Source: Chloroflexota bacterium (lineage in GTDB: Bacteria > Chloroflexota > Dormibacteria > Dormibacterales > Dormibacteraceae). Taken from it: a stretch of 22,634 nucleotides of DNA. Shown piece after piece: positions 7,538 through 13,762 of the stretch. The stretch spans positions 1 to 22,634 of the forward strand of contig VBJR01000060.1 in the NCBI GenBank assembly GCA_005880175.1, given 5' to 3'. Both the position numbers and the translations under genes were made by a program. Position 1 is the stretch's first letter. Each line of letters begins with the position of its first letter. The notes beneath the pieces are model-generated. The model had not been told where the DNA came from, did no database searches, and saw only the letters and a list, made by a program, of their open reading frames with translations.

Positions 7538-8694
7538 AGCTCGGGCTGGCCGGCGCCGCGGCGCTGGCCGCGGTCCTGGCGCTGGTCCCGGTCCCCGCGC
7601 TCGCCCACGCGTCGCTGATCGCGGCCGACCCGACACCCGGCGTGGTGCTGGCGACCGCGCCCGCCGCGATCACGCTGCGCTTCTCCGAGCCGGTGACCGC
7701 CGCCGGGCCCGGCATCACCGTGGTCGCGCCTTCGGGCCGGCCCGCCGCCACCGGCCCCCTCCGCGTGGCCGGGACGACGATGAGCGCCCCGTTCCGCGCC
7801 GCCGGCGAGGGCACGTACCTGGTCCGCTGGCAGGTGATCGCCTCGGACACGCACCCGGCGCGAGGCCAGCTCACGTTCAGCGTCGGCCGCGCCTCGCCGG
7901 TCCCGGCCGGCGACGAGCTGGCCGCGGACGTGGGCGACGTGTCGCCGGCCGGGCTGCTGCTCCAGACGCTGGGCCGCTGGCTCCACCTGATCGGCATGGC
8001 GCTCGCGTTCGGCGTGATCGCGTTCCGAGCCATCGTCCTGCCGGACGCGGAGGCGGGACCGGCGCGGCGGCTGGACCGCCTGCTCGGCGCCGGCGTGGCG
8101 CTGCTGATCGCGGCGGAGCCGGTGGCGCTGGCCGGCCAGGCGGTGAGCCTCGGCGTGGTCGCCGGCGACCTGGTCGTCTCCAGCTTCGGCCGCGTGCTGA
8201 GCCTGCGGCTGGGCGGCGCGCTGCTCCTGTGGGCGACGCTGAGCGCGGTGCGCGAGGCGGGGCGCGGCCGGTGGGCGCTGCTGGGGCTGGGCGCGGCGCT
8301 GGCCGTGGTGGACGCGCTCGCCGGCCACCGGATCGCCGGCTGGCCGGACGCCGCGGCCCTGGTGCTGAGCGCCACGCACGAGGGCGCGATGGCGGTGTGG
8401 GCCGGCGGCCTGGCGGCCGTGCTCGTGGCCGGGGGCGGGGCTCGCTTCGGACGCCTCGCGCTGGCCTCGTTCGCCGTGCTCGTGGTGAGCGGCGCGGCCC
8501 TGGCCCTCGCCCACCTGCGGAGCCCGGCCGACCTGCTGTCCACGACGTACGGCGCGGTGCTGGCGGTCAAGGTGGCGGCCGTCGCCGCGGCCGCGGTGAT
8601 CGCCGGCCTGGGCGCCCGGCGCGTGGAGGCGGCGGCGCTCGCCGGCGTCGCGGCGCTGGCCGGCCTGCTGGTCAGCCTGCCGCCGCCCCGTTAA
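7534..8694 (+). CDS. Fused CopC-CopD copper resistance/uptake protein
   Basis: About 386 residues. A signal peptide ending in PALA is followed by the CopC domain, which begins HASLIAADP. The N-terminal His of the mature protein and the SDTHPARG motif are the expected Cu(II) ligands. After a short linker comes a CopD domain with eight predicted helices, including GRWLHLIGMALAFG and ATHEGAMAVWAGGL. CopC binds copper outside the membrane and CopD is thought to move it across. The start is unusual. No ATG/GTG/TTG lies near the signal peptide; the best candidate is CTG 7534, which overlaps the MFS stop as CTGA. GTG at about 7462 would add roughly 24 Arg/Pro-rich residues, which is less likely. No copper regulator is visible nearby. 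Confidence 0.87.
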   Translation: MKLGLAGAAALAAVLALVPVPALAHASLIAADPTPGVVLATAPAAITLRFSEPVTAAGPGITVVAPSGRPAATGPLRVAGTTMSAPFRAAGEGTYLVRWQVIASDTHPARGQLTFSVGRASPVPAGDELAADVGDVSPAGLLLQTLGRWLHLIGMALAFGVIAFRAIVLPDAEAGPARRLDRLLGAGVALLIAAEPVALAGQAVSLGVVAGDLVVSSFGRVLSLRLGGALLLWATLSAVREAGRGRWALLGLGAALAVVDALAGHRIAGWPDAAALVLSATHEGAMAVWAGGLAAVLVAGGGARFGRLALASFAVLVVSGAALALAHLRSPADLLSTTYGAVLAVKVAAVAAAAVIAGLGARRVEAAALAGVAALAGLLVSLPPPR

Positions 8695-8726
8695 CATCCA
8701 CCACCTACGGCATCCCGCTAGTGGAT

Positions 8727-8740
8727 AGAGAGGAGGAGGG
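8727..8740 (+). promoter_or_regulatory. Strong purine-rich ribosome binding site
   Basis: An uninterrupted A/G tract ends three bases before the ATG at 8744, and its GGAGG (8732-8736) sits 7 nt from the start codon. It is the best Shine-Dalgarno region in the window and fixes the start of the secreted protein, suggesting high expression. Confidence 0.8.
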
Positions 8741-8743
8741 TGT

Positions 8744-10597
8744 ATGGAAACGCACAGGCGTTTCGTCGCCGCCACGGCCATCTCGGCGATGGCGGCGCTG
8801 GTCGGGCTCACGTCCGCCACCACGGCCTCGGCCGCCGCGCCGGGCGCCGGCGTGACGTTCTCGTCGCAGCCGGCCGTGGCCCAGCTCGTGGCCCACTACA
8901 CGGTCTCGCCGACGGCGGGAGCGCACGCCGCGGCCACACAGGCCGCCGGCGACGACCGGCAGCTGCCGCGCCTGAGCAAGCGCGGCCAGGCGGCTCACCG
9001 CTCGGCCGCCGACCTGTCGGCGGCGCCCGCCAGCGACAACGTGTCGGCCGACACGCCGGCCGATACGGCGACCGCCAGCCCGGACAGCCAGGCCGCGGCC
9101 GCCGCCAGGGCCAGCGCGAGCTTCATCGGCGAGCAGTCGTCGGCGACGACCTGCCACTACTTCCTCGTCGGCTGCAACCCGCCCGACATGGCCGTGGCGG
9201 CCTCGCCGCGGTTCGTGCTCCAGGGCGTGAACACGCAGTTCGAGGTCCTGGACACGGCGGGCAACGTCCAGCCGGGCTGGCCGGTGAGCGCCCAGCAGTT
9301 CTTCGGGGTCCCCAACCAGACCAAACCGGACGGCACGCCGTGCGACGTGGCCCACCTGAGCCAGCCGTTCCTCAGCGACCCGCGGGCGCTCTACGACCCG
9401 GGGAGCCGGCGCTTCTGGGCGGCGTCGCTGCAGGCGGAGAACGCGCTCGGCATCGCGCCCGACTGCCCGTTCAAGTCGGTCTACTACATCGCGGTCAGCC
9501 GGACCAGCGACCCGCGCGGCGACTGGAACGTGTACGAGTTCAACATGTCGCTCGACGGCCAGTTCGCGGCCGACTTCACGCAGATCGGCGTCAACCGCGA
9601 CGGCGTGTTCTTCTCGGCCAACATGTTCGGTCCGTCCACCGGCACCAACGGCGGCTTCTACGCCGAGGTGTTCGAGGCCAACAAGGCGCGGATGGAGCGC
9701 GGCCTGGGTGGCTTCACCGCCGACGGCTTCTTCAACCTGCAGGCGCAGGGTCCGGCGTCGGCCACCGCGGGGCCGTTCATCGCCGACACCGTGCAGCCGG
9801 CGCTCAACGTGGACGGCAGCGGCGGCCCCGGTCAGGCCTTCCTCGACACGATCGACGGGCCCGACCCGGTCACCGGTCATTTCTGCGGCTTCTTCGGAGG
9901 CGGCGCCGCGGACGCGTGCTCGGGCGCCATCCTCTGGCGGATGTCCAACCCGATCGGGCACGACCTCGGGGGGCCCGCGCCCACGCTGACGGGCACGTTC
10001 GTCCCCAGCAAGCCGTTCGTGTTCCCCGACCCGGCAAACCAGCCGGCCTGCAGCGCGTGCGTCGACGCCTCCGACCTGCGGATCTCCGCGACGCCGGTGG
10101 TCCGCGACGGCGTCATGTACGGCGCCTGGGAGACCGACCTGAACAACGGCACGCAGATCGTGCCAGCGGTCGAGTGGGCCCAGGTGGATCTCCGCCGCCC
10201 GGCGACGGCGTCGCAGACCGGGTACTACAGCCTCGCCGGCGACGCGACGGCCTCGTTCCCGGCGGTGATGCCTGACGCGCACGGCAACGTCGTGATGCTG
10301 TTCGACCGCATGAGCAGCGCGGTCTTCCCGGAGACGCGCTTCATCGTGAAGCACGGCAATGCCAACTTCCACGGCGTGGGGACGCTCCTGAAGGCGGGCG
10401 AGACCTCGTACCGGCCGCAGCTGTGCGGGACCGGGACGCCGCCGACCGTCTGTCGCTGGGGCGACTTCTCCGCGATCTCCTTCGACGGCCAGGGCAGCAT
10501 CTGGTTCGCCGGCCAGTACGCCAACGCGCTCAACCTGGGGCCGCCCCAGAACGGGCGGAACTGGGGCACCTGGATCGGCGCGGTGCGCGCCAGCTAG
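8744..10597 (+). CDS. Large secreted cysteine-rich protein, probable beta-propeller, function unknown
   Basis: This 617-residue protein has a Sec signal peptide (hydrophobic residues about 8-25, probable cleavage after TASA near 31). An Ala/Ser/Thr-rich low-complexity region follows to about residue 125. The globular part then has repeated units of the type x-DG-V-F/M-hydrophobic: MAVAASPRFVLQGVN, QIGVNRDGVFFSANMF, ISATPVVRDGVMYGAW, PAVMPDAHGNVVMLF and FSAISFDGQGSIWFAGQYA. These read like propeller blades. At least ten cysteines lie in the extracellular part, several in close pairs (CHYFLVGC, CSAC), consistent with disulfides. I recognise no catalytic motif. The gene is monocistronic, with a strong ribosome site and a strong terminator. 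Export and fold class are well supported; any enzymatic role would be a guess. Confidence 0.82.
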   Translation: METHRRFVAATAISAMAALVGLTSATTASAAAPGAGVTFSSQPAVAQLVAHYTVSPTAGAHAAATQAAGDDRQLPRLSKRGQAAHRSAADLSAAPASDNVSADTPADTATASPDSQAAAAARASASFIGEQSSATTCHYFLVGCNPPDMAVAASPRFVLQGVNTQFEVLDTAGNVQPGWPVSAQQFFGVPNQTKPDGTPCDVAHLSQPFLSDPRALYDPGSRRFWAASLQAENALGIAPDCPFKSVYYIAVSRTSDPRGDWNVYEFNMSLDGQFAADFTQIGVNRDGVFFSANMFGPSTGTNGGFYAEVFEANKARMERGLGGFTADGFFNLQAQGPASATAGPFIADTVQPALNVDGSGGPGQAFLDTIDGPDPVTGHFCGFFGGGAADACSGAILWRMSNPIGHDLGGPAPTLTGTFVPSKPFVFPDPANQPACSACVDASDLRISATPVVRDGVMYGAWETDLNNGTQIVPAVEWAQVDLRRPATASQTGYYSLAGDATASFPAVMPDAHGNVVMLFDRMSSAVFPETRFIVKHGNANFHGVGTLLKAGETSYRPQLCGTGTPPTVCRWGDFSAISFDGQGSIWFAGQYANALNLGPPQNGRNWGTWIGAVRAS

Positions 10598-10610
10598 AGG
10601 CGACGTGCTC

Positions 10611-10641
10611 CGGCGGGGTTGGGCCGCGCCCAACCCCGCCG
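10611..10641. terminator. Bidirectional hairpin terminator, perfect 14-bp stem
   Basis: CGGCGGGGTTGGGC (10611-10624), a 3-nt loop and its exact reverse complement (10628-10641) lie between the stop of the plus-strand secreted-protein gene (10597) and the stop of the minus-strand cystathionine gene (10643). No U-tract follows on either side, as is common in GC-rich actinobacteria. The placement suits termination from both directions. Confidence 0.85.
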
Positions 10642-10642
10642 C

Positions 10643-11806
10643 TCATCTCGACGCCAGGCCGCCGGTGCCGCCCAGCGCCTGCGCCAGGTCGGCGATCAGG
10701 TCGTCGGCCGACTCGATGCCGACGGAGAGCCGGACCAGGTCGGCCGGCACCTCCAGCGGCGAGCCCGCCGCCGAGGCGTGCGTCATCCGGCCCGGGTGCT
10801 CGATCAGCGACTCCACCCCGCCCAGCGACTCGCCCAGCGTGAACAGCCGGGCCCGGTTGCACACGTCCACCGCGGCCGCCTCCCCGGCCCGGACCCGGAA
10901 GCTGACCATGCCGCCGAAGCGCCGCATCTGGCGGGCCGCCAGCGCGTGCTCGGGGTGGTCGGGCTGGCCCGGGTAGTGGACCGCCGACAGCTCCGGCCGG
11001 GTCGCCAGGAACGTCGCCACCCGCTCGGCGTTGTCGCAGTGGCGCTCCATGCGGACGGCCAGGGTCTTCAGGCCGCGCAGCGTCAGCCAGGCGTCGAACG
11101 GGCTGGCGACGCCGCCCATCGCGTTCTGGTGGTACGCCAGCTCCTCACCCAACGCGGGGTCGGCGACGACCAGCGCGCCCCCGATCACGTCGGAGTGGCC
11201 GCCGCAGTACTTGGTCGTCGAGTGCACGACCACGTCGGCGCCGAGCGCCAGGGGCCGCTGCAGGTACGGCGACGCGAACGTGTTGTCCACGACGACCCGG
11301 GCGCCCGCGTCGTGGGCGAGGGCCGACAGCGCCGCGATGTCGGCTACGCGGAGCAGCGGGTTGGTCGGCGTCTCGATCCACAGCAGCTTCGTGGCCGGCG
11401 TGAACGCGGCGGCGACCGCGTCGGGGTCGTGGAGCGGCGCGGCGGACCAGCGCAGGCCCCAGCGGCTGGCGACCCTGGCGAACAGGCGGTACGTCCCGCC
11501 GTACGCGTCGTCCGGGATCACGACGTGGTCGCCGGGCGCGCAGACGGCGCGGAGCAGCGTGTCCTCGGCCGCCAGGCCCGAGGCGAACGCGAGGCCGCGC
11601 CGGCCGCCCTCCAGGGCCGCCAGGCACTCCTCGAGCGCCCGCCGCGTCGGGTTCGCCGTCCGGCTGTACTCGTAGCCCTGGCGGGGAGCGCCGACCGCGT
11701 CCTGGAGGTACGTGGACGTGGCGAAGATGGGCGGCACGACGGCGCCGGTGACCGGTTCGGGCTCCTGGCCGGCGTGGATGGCGAGCGTCTCGAAGCGGTG
11801 GGTCAT
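10643..11806 (-). CDS. metB: Cystathionine gamma-synthase / gamma-lyase family PLP enzyme
   Basis: This 387-residue protein has normal full length for the Cys/Met-metabolism PLP family. It starts MTHRFETLAIHAGQ with the expected GYEYSRTANPTR (44-55), ASGLAA (75-80), WIETPTNP (143-150), VVVDNTFASPYLQ (171-183), and the PLP-binding HSTTKYCGGHSDV with Lys199. The C-terminal block FTLGESLGGVESLIEHPGRMTH follows. It handles cystathionine formation from activated homoserine and cysteine, or cystathionine cleavage in reverse transsulfuration; sequence by eye cannot separate the two. The cystathionine beta-synthase gene 660 bp upstream favours reverse transsulfuration. There is no clear Shine-Dalgarno sequence, but TAGTCT (minus strand, 11819-11814) ends 7 nt before the ATG, suggesting a leaderless mRNA. 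The gene is intact. Confidence 0.9.
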   Translation of the reverse strand: MTHRFETLAIHAGQEPEPVTGAVVPPIFATSTYLQDAVGAPRQGYEYSRTANPTRRALEECLAALEGGRRGLAFASGLAAEDTLLRAVCAPGDHVVIPDDAYGGTYRLFARVASRWGLRWSAAPLHDPDAVAAAFTPATKLLWIETPTNPLLRVADIAALSALAHDAGARVVVDNTFASPYLQRPLALGADVVVHSTTKYCGGHSDVIGGALVVADPALGEELAYHQNAMGGVASPFDAWLTLRGLKTLAVRMERHCDNAERVATFLATRPELSAVHYPGQPDHPEHALAARQMRRFGGMVSFRVRAGEAAAVDVCNRARLFTLGESLGGVESLIEHPGRMTHASAAGSPLEVPADLVRLSVGIESADDLIADLAQALGGTGGLASR

Positions 11807-11813
11807 GCCGCGC

Positions 11814-11862
11814 AGACTACCCACATGCGGGCGCGGCCACGGGTCGCGCTGCCGTGTGGTAG
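11814..11862. promoter_or_regulatory. Divergent promoter region with an imperfect dyad
   Basis: The 69-bp gap between the cystathionine gene (start 11806, minus) and the membrane-protein gene (start 11876, plus) contains CTACCCACA at 11817-11825 and TGTGGTAG at 11855-11862, an inverted repeat with one unpaired base. The left arm overlaps TAGTCT, a -10-like hexamer reading into the cystathionine gene. The right arm is followed by AGAAGGAAA, the ribosome site of the plus-strand gene. A shared operator for both directions is possible but unproven. Confidence 0.35.
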
Positions 11863-11875
11863 AAGGAAACCTGCC

Positions 11876-12481
11876 ATGACTTCCAGCGAAGGCGCCCAGC
11901 CCGCCGCCGTCGTCCCGCCCAGCCCGCGGTTCTGGGCCAAGCTGCCGGTGGCCACCGGCAACCTGGTCCAGCTGGCCGGCATGGTGGCCGGCGTCCTCCT
12001 GATCCTCGCCGCCGGCGCGACCCACGCCGTCGCGGCGCTGTCCGTGCTCCTCGCCGTGCTCGGCATCCTCGCCGTCTACCTCTGCTGCCACGCGATCGCC
12101 CACTGGCTCGTCGGCCGGCTGGTCGGGCTGCGGTTCGCGTACATCGGCGTGCGCGGCACCGACCACCCCGAGGCGTACCCGCCGGGCCTGCGCCAGGTCA
12201 TGGCGGCGACGCCGATGTTCACGACCGTCTCGACCCGGAAGAGCCGGGCCGGGACGAGCCGCGAGGCGCTGGCCGCGTACTACGCCGCGGGCGAGACCTC
12301 GACGACGATCTGCACCGTGCTGGCCGCGCTGCTCGCGTTCCTGGTCGGCGTCCCGGGCGGCGGCATCATCCTGATCGTCTCGGTCATCTGGGTGCTGCTG
12401 GCCGTCGCCACGACCACGTTCACCCCGAAAGGCGACTACTACAAGGCCCGGGCGGTCCTGCGCTCAGCGCCGCCGGCCTGA
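11876..12481 (+). CDS. Integral membrane protein with HAIAH motif (degenerate site-2-protease-like?)
   Basis: This 201-residue protein starts at ATG 11876 after AGAAGGAAA (11861-11869), a good ribosome site. A polar N-terminus (1-25) is followed by about four hydrophobic helices (about 28-48, 51-71, 143-163 and 168-185). At the end of helix two, CHAIAHWLVGRLVGLRFAYIGVRGT places His72 and His76 as HxxxH. The spacing and surroundings resemble the HELGHxxxARLFGV segment of M50 site-2 proteases, but the catalytic Glu is Ala, and the second M50 motif (NxxPxxxLDG) is not visible. It may be a non-catalytic relative, a metal-binding membrane protein, or unrelated. A cytosolic loop (about 95-140) lies between the helix pairs. 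Its 3' end overlaps the convergent cystathionine beta-synthase gene by 18 bp. Confidence 0.72.
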   Translation: MTSSEGAQPAAVVPPSPRFWAKLPVATGNLVQLAGMVAGVLLILAAGATHAVAALSVLLAVLGILAVYLCCHAIAHWLVGRLVGLRFAYIGVRGTDHPEAYPPGLRQVMAATPMFTTVSTRKSRAGTSREALAAYYAAGETSTTICTVLAALLAFLVGVPGGGIILIVSVIWVLLAVATTTFTPKGDYYKARAVLRSAPPA

Positions 12482-13636
12482 GCCCACGTACGCCAGCAGG
12501 TCCTGGCGCGTGATGACGCCGCCGGGCTTGCCGTCGATCAGGACCATGGCGGCGCCGGCGTCGCGGAGCAGGGCGACCGCCTCGCCCACCGGCTGACCGC
12601 CGCCGATCGTCGGCAGCGGTTCCGACATGTGGCTGCCGATCGGGTCGCGCAGCTGCGCGTGTCCGGCGAACAGCGCGTCGAGCAGGTCGCGCTCGACGAC
12701 CGAGCCGACCACCTCGGCCGTCATCAGCGGCGGCTCCGCCTTGACCACCGGCATCTGCGAGACGCCGTACTCGCGCAGGATGTCGATGGCGTCGCGGACG
12801 GGGTCGTTGGGGTGCACGTGGACGAGCTGAGGCAGGCTGTCGCCCTTGGCCGCGAGCACCTCGGCGACCGTGACCTCGCCGCCCGGCGGGCGCAGGAAGC
12901 CGTAGTGCGTCATCCAGCCGTCGTTGAAGATCCTGGACAGGTAGCCGCGGCCGGAGTCGGGCAGCAGCACGACGACCAGGTCGTCGGGGCCCGCCCGCCG
13001 GGCCACCTCCAGCGCCGCCCACGCCGCCATGCCGCACGAGCCGCCGACGAGCAGCCCCTCCTCGCGGGCCAGCCGGCGCGTCATGGCGAACGAGTCGCGG
13101 TCGCGCACCGCGACGATCTCGTCGCAGATCGCCCGGTCGAACGTCTGGGGCCAGAAGTCCTCGCCCACCCCCTCGACCAGGTACGGCCGGCCCGTGCCGC
13201 CCGAGTACACCGAGCCCTCCGGGTCGGCCCCGACGACGCACACCGCGCCGCCCGACCGCTCCTTCAGGAGGCGGCCCGTGCCCGAGATCGTGCCGCCGGT
13301 CCCGACGCCGGCCACGAAGTGGGTGATCCGGCCGTCGGTCTGGTCCCACAGCTCCGGGCCCGTCGTCTCGTAGTGCGACCGCGGGTTGTTCGGGTTGGCG
13401 TACTGGTTGGGCTTCCAGCCGCCGGGCGTCTCGGCGGCCAGCCGGTCCGACACGCGGTAGTACGAGCGGGGATCCTCGGGCGCCACGGCGGTCGGGCAGA
13501 CGACCACCTCGGCCCCGAACGCCCGCAGCACGTCGAGCTTGTCGGCGCTGACCTTGTCGGGGCACACGAAGATGCACCGGTAGCCGCGCTCCTGGGCGAC
13601 CAGCGCCAGGCCGACGACCGACTCGTGGTAGCGCAC
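12464..13636 (-). CDS. cbs: Cystathionine beta-synthase missing its PLP-lysine segment (in-frame internal deletion)
   Basis: The GTG at 13636 gives MRYHES, the typical N-terminus of the bacterial enzyme. The sequence then jumps at about 13610-13621 straight into VGLALVAQERGYRCIFVCPDKVS, which in relatives lies some 75-80 residues in. The missing block of about 70-75 residues (about 210-220 nt, in frame) normally holds the GNTPLVRL strand, the SVKDR lysine that binds PLP, and the SGNTG phosphate loop. The rest is normal: GVGTGGTISGTG, VGGSCGMAAWAAL and two C-terminal CBS domains (about residues 260-385). As written the enzyme cannot bind PLP as a Schiff base and should be inactive. TACCCT (minus strand, 13649-13644) ends 7 nt before the GTG, suggesting leaderless expression. 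Family identity is certain. Confidence 0.9.
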   Translation of the reverse strand: MRYHESVVGLALVAQERGYRCIFVCPDKVSADKLDVLRAFGAEVVVCPTAVAPEDPRSYYRVSDRLAAETPGGWKPNQYANPNNPRSHYETTGPELWDQTDGRITHFVAGVGTGGTISGTGRLLKERSGGAVCVVGADPEGSVYSGGTGRPYLVEGVGEDFWPQTFDRAICDEIVAVRDRDSFAMTRRLAREEGLLVGGSCGMAAWAALEVARRAGPDDLVVVLLPDSGRGYLSRIFNDGWMTHYGFLRPPGGEVTVAEVLAAKGDSLPQLVHVHPNDPVRDAIDILREYGVSQMPVVKAEPPLMTAEVVGSVVERDLLDALFAGHAQLRDPIGSHMSEPLPTIGGGQPVGEAVALLRDAGAAMVLIDGKPGGVITRQDLLAYVGSGRRR

Positions 13637-13643
13637 AGAGCTG

Positions 13644-13649
13644 AGGGTA
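13644..13649 (-). promoter_or_regulatory. Candidate -10 element (TACCCT) for the cbs gene, leaderless start
   Basis: The hexamer TACCCT on the minus strand ends 7 nt before the GTG at 13636, the distance expected if transcription starts at the initiation codon. No Shine-Dalgarno sequence is present. There is no convincing -35 box. Confidence 0.35.
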
Positions 13650-13762
13650 GGCGAGCCGCCGACCTGGGCGGATCGGCGGCACTCTGGGCGTAATCCGCTC
13701 GGGCCGCCCGTGTCTGCGACGCATGGACGCCCGGGGCGTATCTTTCTGCTGTCGAGGGAGGA

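Noticed and set aside
10619..11875. Upstream extension of the HAIAH membrane-protein frame
   Set aside because: It runs antisense to the intact cystathionine gene. The ATG at 11876 has a good ribosome site.
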